Below, in pieces: positions 25,178 through 32,260 of a stretch of DNA of 32,855 nt; position 1 is the first letter of the stretch; the number at the start of each line of letters is the position of its first letter. A program made the translations under genes and the position numbers. Origin of the DNA: an uncultured Ruminobacter sp. (lineage in GTDB: Bacteria; Pseudomonadota; Gammaproteobacteria; Enterobacterales; Succinivibrionaceae); NCBI GenBank assembly GCA_900767005.1, contig CAAFXL010000356.1:1-32855 (forward strand). The letters are read 5' to 3'. Below the pieces are notes generated by a model, which saw only the letters and a list, made by a program, of their open reading frames with translations, was not told the DNA's origin and searched no databases.

Positions 25178-26371
25178 ATGAAGAAGACTGTATTAGCAAC
25201 CGTTGTTGGTTTAGCTGCATTTGGTTTATCACAAGTAGCTTCTGCTGCTATCGAAGAAGGTCAGTTAACAATTTGGGTTAACGGTGATAAGTCATACGAT
25301 GGTATTGCTAAGGTAGGTAAAAAGTTTGAACAGGCAACTGGTGTTAAGGTTACTGTAAACCACCCAGATCAGGTTGAAGTTAAGTTCCAGCAGACTGCTG
25401 CAACTGGTAATGGTCCAGATATTTTTATGTGGGCTCACGACCGTTTTGGTGAATGGGTTAAGGCTGGTCTATTAACTCCAATTGAACCAACTCCAGCAGT
25501 TAAGGGGGCTTTCGAAGATGTTGCTTGGACTGCAATGGAAGTTGATGGTAAGTATTGGGGTTACCCAGTATCTATCGAAGCTGTAGCTTTAATTTGTAAC
25601 AAGAAGATTGTTTCAGAAGCTCCTAAGACTTTCGAAGAATTAATCGCTTTAGATGACAAGCTAAAGGCAGAAGGTAAGAGAGCAATCATGTGGGATTACA
25701 ACAATCCATTCTTTACTTACCCATTAATTTCTGCTAACGGTGGTTACGCATTCAAGAAGATCCCTGGCGGTTATGATGTTAAGGATACAGGTGTTAACAA
25801 CGAAGGTGCTAAGCTTGGTGTTCAGTTCCTAGTTGATTTAGTTAAGAGCAAGCACATTGAAAAGGGTGTTGATTACGGTGTTATGGAATCTAACTTCACT
25901 CAGGACAAGGTTGCATGTATCATCAACGGACCATGGTCATGGGGTCAGTATGACACTAAGCAGATGGATATCTCTGTAAATCCACTACCATCTCTAAATG
26001 GTAAGCCAGCTCGTCCATTCGTTGGTGTTCAGGGTATGACTATCAACGCTGCTTCTCCTAACAAGGACTTAGCTAAGGAATTCCTAGAACAGTATCTATT
26101 AACTGATGAAGGTCTTGCTGAAATGAATGCTGATAAGCCACTAGGTGCTGCAGCTCTTAAGTCATTCGAAGCAACTCTTGAAAAGGATCCAAAGAGCGGT
26201 GTTCGTGTTAAGACTACTAACAACAACGCTAAGGGCGGCGACCCAATGCCAAGCGTTCCTGAAATGAACCGTTTCTGGTCTTCATTCCAGACTGCATTAA
26301 AGAATGCTACAACTGGTCGTCAGAGCTTAGATGATGCTTTAAAGACTGCTGAACAGCGTATTGAACAGTAA
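25178..26371 (+). CDS. malE: Maltose/maltodextrin-binding periplasmic protein MalE
   Basis: High-affinity substrate-binding protein that delivers maltose and maltodextrins to MalFGK2. The signal peptide is residues 1-23 (MKKTVLATVVGLAAFGLSQV, then ASA), and the mature protein starts like E. coli MalE (IEEGQLTIWVNGDKSYDGI against IEEGKLVIWINGDKGYNGL). Other matches are GPDIFMWAHDRFGEW, INGPWSWGQYD and PLGAAALKSFEATL. The length of 397 residues equals E. coli (396). Lysine is almost always AAG, a strong codon bias shared with malFGK and pntAB and not with the second copy downstream. The ribosome binding site AAGGA is 8 bases from the ATG. The operon order malE-malF-malG-malK, all on one strand, differs from the divergent E. 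coli arrangement. Confidence 0.97.
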   Translation: MKKTVLATVVGLAAFGLSQVASAAIEEGQLTIWVNGDKSYDGIAKVGKKFEQATGVKVTVNHPDQVEVKFQQTAATGNGPDIFMWAHDRFGEWVKAGLLTPIEPTPAVKGAFEDVAWTAMEVDGKYWGYPVSIEAVALICNKKIVSEAPKTFEELIALDDKLKAEGKRAIMWDYNNPFFTYPLISANGGYAFKKIPGGYDVKDTGVNNEGAKLGVQFLVDLVKSKHIEKGVDYGVMESNFTQDKVACIINGPWSWGQYDTKQMDISVNPLPSLNGKPARPFVGVQGMTINAASPNKDLAKEFLEQYLLTDEGLAEMNADKPLGAAALKSFEATLEKDPKSGVRVKTTNNNAKGGDPMPSVPEMNRFWSSFQTALKNATTGRQSLDDALKTAEQRIEQ

Positions 26372-26381
26372 TTAATACTCG

Positions 26382-26411
26382 TCAGTGTCAAATCAGAGAA
26401 TTTGGCACTGA
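26382..26411 (+). promoter_or_regulatory. Intercistronic hairpin 1 after malE
   Basis: A 12-bp stem TCAGTGTCAAAT/ATTTGGCACTGA (one G-U pair) with loop CAGAGA starts 10 bases past the malE stop and has no U tract. It is well suited to blocking 3' exonucleases and protecting malE mRNA, as REP elements do between malE and malF in E. coli. Confidence 0.7.
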
Positions 26412-26428
26412 TGTTATTTCTTACAAGT

Positions 26429-26460
26429 AAAAGCTTTAATATGAAAGTATTAAAGTTTTT
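26429..26460 (+). terminator. Intercistronic hairpin 2, probable partial terminator between malE and malF
   Basis: A 13-bp AU-rich stem (26429-26441 with 26448-26460, one G-U pair) with loop TGAAAG ends in TTTTT. It would lower, without abolishing, transcription into malFGK. Confidence 0.5.
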
Positions 26461-26461
26461 A

Positions 26462-26493
26462 TTTGTAATAGATATGTTCATATTTATTACAAA
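26462..26493 (+). promoter_or_regulatory. Intercistronic hairpin 3 before malF
   Basis: TTTGTAATA (26462-26470) pairs with TATTACAAA (26485-26493), a G-U pair follows, and ATATG-TT-CATAT closes the top, giving a 15-bp stem. It lies 42 bases before the malF ATG. The DNA dyad could also be an operator. Confidence 0.55.
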
Positions 26494-26535
26494 ATAGCAA
26501 GCTAAATTTAATGATAGGATTATTAGGGTTATAGC

Positions 26536-28227
26536 ATGGAATCTATAAATAAAAGAGGCGGTTCCTCTGCAATTTCATCAGGCTCAATGATACTAAAAGC
26601 ATTAATATTGTTAGTAGTATTCGTACTAGGATCTTTCTTTGTTGTTAAGATGTTAGTCGATGGGCAGTATGCTTTTGGTATTCTTTTTGCGGTAGTGATT
26701 GCTGCAGGGTTACTAACATTTGGGTTAAAACATTTATATCCACATCGTTACATCTTCCCTGGTGTAGCTGGTATGGTTGTATTTATTATTTTCCCATTAG
26801 TGTACACAATTTATATCTCATTCACTAACTACTCAGCAAAGAATCTATTCACCATAGAACGTGCTGAAGAGTATCACTTAACTAAGACTTATAGACTTGA
26901 AGGTGGTGACTACAAGTTTGATATCGTTGAACGCGAAGGCGGTCAATATTCATTGATTCTTACTAAACCTAGTCAGACTTTAGAAGATGGTACAGTTGAA
27001 CCTGAAAAGGTTTATGCTTCTGCTCCATCAAAGTTAATTTCTAAAGAAGAATTAATGGAAAAACCAACCATTCAAGCTCAGGCTAAGAAGAAAGTTTTCC
27101 ATATGGAAAAGGTTGATGTTATTCCTGGTAAGTCATGTGGTATTAAGTGTAAGATTAAGTATCGTGATTATTTAAAATTAACTAAGGTTGTTCTAGATAA
27201 TTTTGAATTATCACCTGTAGATTTACACAACTATAGTGCTATTAAGAAAAAGTATAAGAAAGTTAACCAGAAGATTCTTGCAAATGGTACAACTTTCAGT
27301 GGCGAACATTTACTATTAGATAACCAAGATAATAGATTATTTGCTCCTGACTATGAAGTTGGTTACTTCCGTTATGTAAACGATTCAACTGGTGAATTCG
27401 AAGGTGAAAACTATACTCCAGGCTTCCGCGTTGGTGTAGGTTTATATCACTTTAAGAGAATCGTAACTGATCCAAACATTTCAGAACCATTTGTTAAGAT
27501 CTTTATTTGGACTGTTGTGTTTGCAGCTGGTACAGTATTCATTACCTTAGCTATTGGTATGGTTCTAGCTTGTTTCGTTCAGTGGGAATTCTTAAAGGGT
27601 CGCGGTTTCTATCGTGTTCTATTAATTCTTCCATACGCAGTTCCTTCATTCATTTCAATCCTTGTGTTTAAGGGTTTGTTTAATGAAAACTTTGGTGAAA
27701 TTAACAAGATTTTAGACTTCTTCTTTGGAATCAAGCCAGATTGGTATAACGAACCATACTTAGCTCGTTCAATGCTATTAATTGTTAACGCATGGTTAGG
27801 TTATCCATATATGATGATTCTATGTATGGGTCTATTAAAGTCAATTTCTGATGACTTATATGAAGCTTCAGCAATGGATGGTGCAAATCCATTCCAGAAC
27901 TTCTTTAAGATTACATTACCATTATTAATGAAGCCTTTAACACCGTTATTAATTGCATCTTTTGCATTTAACTTTAACAACTTCGTGTTAATTATGTTAT
28001 TAACTAATGGTGGTCCTGACTTCTTACCAGAAGAAGGTAGTACAACTTCTTCAATGGCTGGTGCAACAGACTTACTAGTATCATATACTTATCGTTTAGC
28101 GTTCGAAGGTGGTGCTGGTGGTAACGATTACGGTCTTGCTTCTGCAATTGCAACTGCAATCTTTATTCTTGTTGGTGCATTATCATTGATCAACTTAAAG
28201 CTTTCTAAGATGTCAGCTAAGGATTAA
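26536..28227 (+). CDS. malF: Maltose ABC transporter permease MalF
   Basis: One of two channel-forming subunits of the maltose importer in the inner membrane. The N-terminal spans, the large periplasmic P2 loop (about residues 105-305) and the C-terminal permease domain are all present. The EAA loop that docks on MalK reads EASAMDGANPFQNFFKITLP, nearly identical to E. coli. YRVLLILPYAVPSFISILVF and WLGYPYMMILCMGLLKSI are also conserved. It is 563 residues against 514; the excess lies in the P2 loop, which is Lys-rich and carries two cysteines four residues apart (C201 and C205, SCGIKC) on the periplasmic side. It begins after a 164-base gap with three hairpins and is followed by malG after 5 bases. 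Confidence 0.96.
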   Translation: MESINKRGGSSAISSGSMILKALILLVVFVLGSFFVVKMLVDGQYAFGILFAVVIAAGLLTFGLKHLYPHRYIFPGVAGMVVFIIFPLVYTIYISFTNYSAKNLFTIERAEEYHLTKTYRLEGGDYKFDIVEREGGQYSLILTKPSQTLEDGTVEPEKVYASAPSKLISKEELMEKPTIQAQAKKKVFHMEKVDVIPGKSCGIKCKIKYRDYLKLTKVVLDNFELSPVDLHNYSAIKKKYKKVNQKILANGTTFSGEHLLLDNQDNRLFAPDYEVGYFRYVNDSTGEFEGENYTPGFRVGVGLYHFKRIVTDPNISEPFVKIFIWTVVFAAGTVFITLAIGMVLACFVQWEFLKGRGFYRVLLILPYAVPSFISILVFKGLFNENFGEINKILDFFFGIKPDWYNEPYLARSMLLIVNAWLGYPYMMILCMGLLKSISDDLYEASAMDGANPFQNFFKITLPLLMKPLTPLLIASFAFNFNNFVLIMLLTNGGPDFLPEEGSTTSSMAGATDLLVSYTYRLAFEGGAGGNDYGLASAIATAIFILVGALSLINLKLSKMSAKD

Positions 28228-28232
28228 TTAAG

Positions 28233-29150
28233 ATGGCAATAGTACAACCAAAATCGATTAAATATCGTGTAGGTATAACCCACGCAATTATGTGGTTATT
28301 TATACTTGCAATTATGTTCCCTCTATACATGGTAGTGATGATTTCATTCCGTGAGGGTAACTTTGCGGTAAATGTTTCAGATTCAATTTGGGGATTATTT
28401 TTTCCAAGTGCTGATTCTCTAACATTAGACCATTGGAAATTAGCATTAAATATGTCTTATATTGATGCTAATGGTAAGGAAGTATTACCTCCATTCCCAG
28501 TTCTAACTTGGTTATGGAACTCAATTTATATTTCCTTTATTACTTCTGCATTTATTGTTTTATTATCAACAACTAGTGCATATGCATTCGCTCGTTTAAA
28601 CTTCAAGGGAAAGAGCTTCATTCTAAACTGTATGCTTATTTTCCAGATGTTCCCTGCAGTGCTAGCGTTAGTAGCAATTTATGCATTGTTCGATAATATC
28701 GGTACCTACATTCCATTCTTAGGTTTGGATACTCACGGTGGTTTGATTCTATCTTATATGGGTGGTATTGCTCTACACGTGTGGACAATTAAGGGATATT
28801 TTGAAACTATCGATGCTTCATTGGAAGAAGCTGCAGCAATTGATGGTGCAACTCCATGGCAGGCATTCTGGTATGTTTTACTACCTTTATCAGTACCAAT
28901 TTTAGCAGTAGTATTCATTCTTTCATTTATCGGTACTATTACAGAAGTTCCTGTAGCAAGTATTCTTTTAAATGATGTGGATAACTATACATTAGCTGTT
29001 GGTTCTCAGCAGTACCTAGCTTCACAGAATAAGTTGTGGGGTGACTTCGCAGCAGCTGCTGTTATGTCTGGTTTACCTATTACTATCGTGTTCTTATTAG
29101 CACAACGTTGGTTAGTAGGTGGTTTAACCGCTGGTGGTGTAAAGGGTTAA
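28233..29150 (+). CDS. malG: Maltose ABC transporter permease MalG
   Basis: Second permease subunit of the maltose importer. The six-span architecture and the EAA loop (EEAAAIDGATPWQAFWYVLLPL) are visible, as are SAYAFARLNFKGKSFILNCM and FPAVLALVAIYALFD. The C-terminus ends LVGGLTAGGVKG, identical in pattern to E. coli MalG, whose tail reaches into the MalE binding site. The length is 305 residues (E. coli 296). It lies 5 bases downstream of malF. Confidence 0.96.
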   Translation: MAIVQPKSIKYRVGITHAIMWLFILAIMFPLYMVVMISFREGNFAVNVSDSIWGLFFPSADSLTLDHWKLALNMSYIDANGKEVLPPFPVLTWLWNSIYISFITSAFIVLLSTTSAYAFARLNFKGKSFILNCMLIFQMFPAVLALVAIYALFDNIGTYIPFLGLDTHGGLILSYMGGIALHVWTIKGYFETIDASLEEAAAIDGATPWQAFWYVLLPLSVPILAVVFILSFIGTITEVPVASILLNDVDNYTLAVGSQQYLASQNKLWGDFAAAAVMSGLPITIVFLLAQRWLVGGLTAGGVKG

Positions 29151-29158
29151 TTTTAAGA

Positions 29159-29178
29159 GTGGAAGTTCAGGCTTCCAC
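29159..29178 (+). promoter_or_regulatory. Hairpin in the malG-malK gap
   Basis: A perfect 7-bp stem GTGGAAG/CTTCCAC with loop TTCAGG and no U tract. Probably an mRNA-stability or processing element rather than a terminator. Confidence 0.55.
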
Positions 29179-29213
29179 ATTAATAAAAGTTTTTGATTAT
29201 TGCGGAGCTATAA

Positions 29214-30350
29214 ATGGCTGAAGTTAAATTAACAAAAGTATTAAAGAATTATAATAAGGCAATTTTAAAGGATACATTACGTAACATTAATCTTGATATC
29301 AAAGATGGCGAATTTATCGTATTCGTTGGTCCTTCTGGCTGTGGTAAGTCAACCTTATTAAGAATGATTGCAGGTCTTGAAGATATCACTGAAGGTGATT
29401 TAGAGATCGGCGGTAAGATTATGAATGACGTTCCTCCTGTAGATCGTGGTGTAGGTATGGTGTTCCAGTCATACGCTCTATACCCTCACATGAACGTACG
29501 TCAGAACATGGAATTTGGTCTAAAGTTAAAGAAGTTCGATAAAGATACTATTGAAAAGCGTGTTAACAAAGCTTCTCAAATTCTTGGTCTTGAAGCTTTA
29601 ATGGATCGTAAGCCAAAGGCATTATCAGGTGGTCAGCGTCAGCGTGTGGCTATCGGTCGTTCAATCGTACAACAGCCTGATGTATTCCTATTCGACGAAC
29701 CATTATCAAATCTTGATGCTGCATTACGTGTTAAGATGAGAATTGAAATTGCAAAACTACACAAGGAATTAAATTCTACCATCATTTACGTAACCCATGA
29801 CCAGGTAGAAGCTATGACCTTAGCTGATAGAATCGTAGTTTTAAGTCCGTTAAAGGAAAGTGCTGCAACCAACCTAGAACAGTTTGGTTCTCCACTAGAA
29901 CTATATCATAACCCACAGAACAAGTTCGTTGCTGGTTTCATTGGTTCTCCTAAGATGAACTTCTTAAAGGGTCAATTAGTTGAAATTGGTGAAGAACGTT
30001 GCCGTGTTAAGTTAAATACCGGTGATGTAATCACTGCATGTGTTGATGCTCGTCGTGCAAGCATTGGTGATAAGGTTGAATTAGGTATCAGACCTGAACA
30101 CTTAGTTCCTGTTGATCATCCAGATGCACAGAGCCGTCTATCTGGTATTGTACAAGTTGCTGAACATTTAGGTTCTGAAAGCTTTGTATACATGGATGTT
30201 GATGGTGAAGATTTCACTGTTAAAGCAGCATCTGAAATCCCTGTAGATACTTCTGATTCATTAGAAGTTGGTATCCCAGCTGAAGCTTGCTACTTATTTG
30301 ACCAGCAAGAAAAAGCATTCAGAAGAACAGCAAAATATAATCGTACATAA
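29214..30350 (+). CDS. malK: Maltose ABC transporter ATP-binding protein MalK
   Basis: ATPase subunit that powers maltose import and, in E. coli, is the target of EIIA-Glc and a repressor of MalT. Walker A is GPSGCGKST (residues 39-47), the signature LSGGQRQRVAIGR, Walker B DVFLFDEP, and the switch histidine THDQVEAMTLADRI. The C-terminal regulatory domain follows from about residue 235 (FVAGFIGSPKMNF, ELGIRPEHLVPV). It has 378 residues against 371. A few extra residues lie after the switch region (SPLKESAATNLEQFGSPLEL, where E. coli has DAGRVAQVGKPLEL). It is the last gene of the operon, before a strong terminator; no lamB or malM follows. Confidence 0.96.
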   Translation: MAEVKLTKVLKNYNKAILKDTLRNINLDIKDGEFIVFVGPSGCGKSTLLRMIAGLEDITEGDLEIGGKIMNDVPPVDRGVGMVFQSYALYPHMNVRQNMEFGLKLKKFDKDTIEKRVNKASQILGLEALMDRKPKALSGGQRQRVAIGRSIVQQPDVFLFDEPLSNLDAALRVKMRIEIAKLHKELNSTIIYVTHDQVEAMTLADRIVVLSPLKESAATNLEQFGSPLELYHNPQNKFVAGFIGSPKMNFLKGQLVEIGEERCRVKLNTGDVITACVDARRASIGDKVELGIRPEHLVPVDHPDAQSRLSGIVQVAEHLGSESFVYMDVDGEDFTVKAASEIPVDTSDSLEVGIPAEACYLFDQQEKAFRRTAKYNRT

Positions 30351-30370
30351 TAATTTTTAGCTTGTTTTTG

Positions 30371-30404
30371 AGCGATACATTTTTTTTGATGTATCGCTTT
30401 TTTT
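30371..30404 (+). terminator. Rho-independent terminator of the malEFGK operon
   Basis: A 10-bp perfect stem AGCGATACAT/ATGTATCGCT (30371-30380 and 30389-30398) is followed by six T residues. It separates the operon from the second malE. Confidence 0.95.
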
Positions 30405-30424
30405 ACATGATTCTTTTTCATGTA
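30404..30424. promoter_or_regulatory. Operator-like inverted repeat upstream of malE copy 2
   Basis: TACATGA-N7-TCATGTA is a perfect 7-bp dyad spanning 21 bp, about two helical turns. Its half-site is the same TTTTACATGA sequence seen upstream of malE and queA. The regulator is unknown. Confidence 0.5.
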
Positions 30425-30497
30425 CCATTTTTTTAAACTTTGAGTTTAATCAAATTATTGAAATTAATAATTCTTTAAAAAATTTTATGTTATTAAT

Positions 30498-30540
30498 TGT
30501 GATCGTAATTACTCAATTAATTTATTTAATAGGTTATTAT
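30498..30540 (+). promoter_or_regulatory. Candidate CRP-dependent promoter of malE copy 2
   Basis: TGTGA-N6-TTACT (30498-30513) has one perfect and one poor CRP half-site. A -10 box TATTAT lies at 30535-30540, predicting a start near 30547. This places the CRP site centre at -41.5, the class II position. No -35 box is needed or visible. Confidence 0.45.
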
Positions 30541-30594
30541 AAAAAAATGTTAGTTTAAGTTTGTACTAAAAATCATTTTTTTTTAAGGATTTTT

Positions 30595-31794
30595 ATGTTT
30601 AAAAAAGTTTTAACCTGCTCTTTAGTCGCTATGTCGTTAACTTTTTCAATGTCAGCTTCAGCTGAAGTTGAAAAAGGTCAATTAAATATTTGGGTTAACG
30701 GCGATAAAGCTTATGATGGTTTAGAAAAAGTTGGTCAAAAGTTTACAAAAGACACAGGAATTAAAGTTATAGTTTCTCATCCTTCAAGTCCTGAAATTAA
30801 ATTCCAAACATTAGCTGAAATTAATTATGGTCCTGATATTTTTATGTGGGCTCATGACCGTTTAGGTGAGTGGGTTGGCTCAGGACTAGTTCAAGAAGTA
30901 ATTCCTAGTAAAGATTTTAAAGATAAGTTAGAAGATTTATCTTGGAATGCGGTAAATATTAATGGTAAATATTATGGTTATCCGCTTTCTATTGACTCTA
31001 TTTCAATGATTTGTAATAAAGATATTATTGCAAAAGCACCTTCATCAATTGAAGATCTTATTCAATTAGATCTTGCACTAACTGAGGAAGGAAAGCATGC
31101 ATTAATGTGGGATTATACTAATGTGTATATGACCTATGGTTTCATTAGTGCTGGCGGTGGGTATGTGTTTAAGAATACTGATGCTGGTTACAATGCCAAA
31201 GATGTTGGTATCAATAATGATGGTGCAAAGGCTGGGTTAAAATTTGTGAAGTCATTTATTGATGAGGGACATATGTCAGCTGATACTAATTATGGCACTA
31301 TGGATGAAGCCTTCAAAAAGGGTGAGGTTGCTTGTATTTTCAACGGACCATGGTCTTGGGCAGCTTATGATGAAGCAAAAGTTAATTACTCAGTTAATAA
31401 ATTACCAACTCTAAAAGGAAATCCATTAAGACCATTTGTTGGTGTTCAAGTTTTATTAATAAGTAAAGCTTCACCAAATTATGATATTGCTAAGAAATTC
31501 TTAGAAGAATACTTAATTAACGATGATGGTTTAAAAGTTGTTAATGATGATAAGAAGATTGGTGTATCAGCTTTAAAATCATTTGAAGCAACCTTAGAAG
31601 GAGCATCAAATGGTGGCGATAAGATTAAGATTACATTACAAAATGCTCAGCAAGGTCATGTAATGCCAAACGTTCCAGAAATGTCAAAGTTTTGGGGTTC
31701 TTATGGTACAGCTTTAAAAGATGCAGTATCAGGAAAAGCATCTGTTGATTCAGCTTCTAGTCTTGCTGAAGAACGTATTCTTGATTCTAAATAA
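30595..31794 (+). CDS. malE: Second MalE-like maltose/maltodextrin-binding protein
   Basis: Paralogue of the operon's MalE, 399 residues. The signal peptide ends after residue 23 (SMSASA). The mature start EVEKGQLNIWVNGDKAYDGL, the segments GPDIFMWAHDRLGEW and FNGPWSWAAYD, and the tail region GVSALKSFEATLEG align throughout with MalE without large gaps, so a common substrate class is expected. It lies after the malK terminator with its own leader and a clear terminator, so it is an independent unit without its own permease; it presumably docks on the same MalFG. Lysine codons are mainly AAA, unlike MalE copy 1, which points to lower expression or a different history. Confidence 0.93.
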   Translation: MFKKVLTCSLVAMSLTFSMSASAEVEKGQLNIWVNGDKAYDGLEKVGQKFTKDTGIKVIVSHPSSPEIKFQTLAEINYGPDIFMWAHDRLGEWVGSGLVQEVIPSKDFKDKLEDLSWNAVNINGKYYGYPLSIDSISMICNKDIIAKAPSSIEDLIQLDLALTEEGKHALMWDYTNVYMTYGFISAGGGYVFKNTDAGYNAKDVGINNDGAKAGLKFVKSFIDEGHMSADTNYGTMDEAFKKGEVACIFNGPWSWAAYDEAKVNYSVNKLPTLKGNPLRPFVGVQVLLISKASPNYDIAKKFLEEYLINDDGLKVVNDDKKIGVSALKSFEATLEGASNGGDKIKITLQNAQQGHVMPNVPEMSKFWGSYGTALKDAVSGKASVDSASSLAEERILDSK

Positions 31795-31820
31795 TTTACA
31801 TTAAAATAATTTTTTACATA

Positions 31821-31860
31821 AAGAGAAATGATATTTTTATTGTTTCTCTTTTTTATTTTT
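31821..31860 (+). terminator. Rho-independent terminator of malE copy 2
   Basis: The stem AAGAGAAA/TTTCTCTT (31821-31828 and 31843-31850) with a 14-base loop is followed by a long T-rich tract. Confidence 0.88.
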
Positions 31861-31912
31861 TTGTAGTAAGTTTAATATTTTTTGAATCAATTTTTTATTT
31901 TTTTTTGGGTAG

Positions 31913-31945
31913 AAAAAAAGAAAGTCAATCACATGGTGATTGACT
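31913..31945 (-). terminator. Intrinsic terminator of the candidate small RNA
   Basis: A perfect 10-bp stem AGTCAATCAC/GTGATTGACT (31923-31932 and 31936-31945) is followed, on the minus strand, by TTCTTTTTTT. The plus strand has CAAAA after the hairpin, so it works in the minus direction only. Confidence 0.85.
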
Positions 31946-32046
31946 CAAAATTTGAAAACCAATTAGGATGAACCTAATAAAGGAATTCACGTACTAAATT
32001 AAGTACGTTAGGACTATGAACTAATGAACAATAACTTAAATATTGT
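31913..32046 (-). ncRNA. Candidate small regulatory RNA, about 134 nt
   Basis: Predicted transcript on the minus strand from about 32046 to about 31913. It is bounded by a consensus promoter and an intrinsic terminator. Between these, two further hairpins can form: ACGTACT/AGTACGT (31989-31995 and 32002-32008) and ATTAGG/CCTAAT (31962-31967 and 31973-31978), the latter with TTCAT in the loop. An ATTAG-TTCAT-CCTAA module occurs twice (RNA for 32008-32025 and 31963-31978). No credible reading frame fills it. The terminator with a long U tail suits an Hfq-binding RNA. It does not look like Spot 42, GcvB, RyhB, 6S or 4.5S RNA as far as I can tell. Neighbours are malE copy 2 (convergent) and queA (divergent). 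Confidence 0.65.
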
Positions 32047-32052
32047 GGTTTC

Positions 32053-32080
32053 ATTATATAAAAAATGTGAATTATGTCAA
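32053..32080 (-). promoter_or_regulatory. Consensus sigma-70 promoter of the candidate small RNA
   Basis: On the minus strand TTGACA (32080-32075) and TATAAT (32058-32053) are both perfect, with a 16-bp spacer. The predicted start is the A at 32046. It is one of the two best-matching promoters in the window, together with that of purM. Confidence 0.8.
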
Positions 32081-32212
32081 GAATTTTCTATTATCTTTAT
32101 TAAAAATAGTCAATTTTAAAATTTATTACTTGTCTTTTTAAGATTTTTAAATATTTTTTATGTAATGTTTTACATGAAAGATTAAATATTTTTAGAAAAG
32201 AAAAAATTTATC

Positions 32213-32241
32213 TTGATAATATTCTGTGATCAAAATACTAT
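32213..32241 (+). promoter_or_regulatory. queA promoter
   Basis: TTGATA (32213-32218) and TACTAT (32236-32241) are separated by 17 bp. The predicted start near 32248 leaves a leader of only about 13 nt, which contains the GAGGTG ribosome binding site (32250-32255). Confidence 0.7.
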
Positions 32242-32260
32242 TATTGACTGAGGTGTAATT

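Larger units (their letters stand above)
31795..32260. other. Intergenic region between malE copy 2 and queA
   Basis: A 466-base gap without a protein gene. In order it holds the malE copy 2 terminator, a T-rich stretch, the minus-strand candidate small RNA and its promoter, a TTTTACATGAAA motif at 32168-32179 (part of an ATGTAA-N4-TTACAT dyad at 32160-32175), and the queA promoter. Confidence 0.7.

Noticed and set aside
26029..26226. 65-codon open frame opposite malE
   Set aside because: Shadow of the strongly biased malE codons on the reverse strand.
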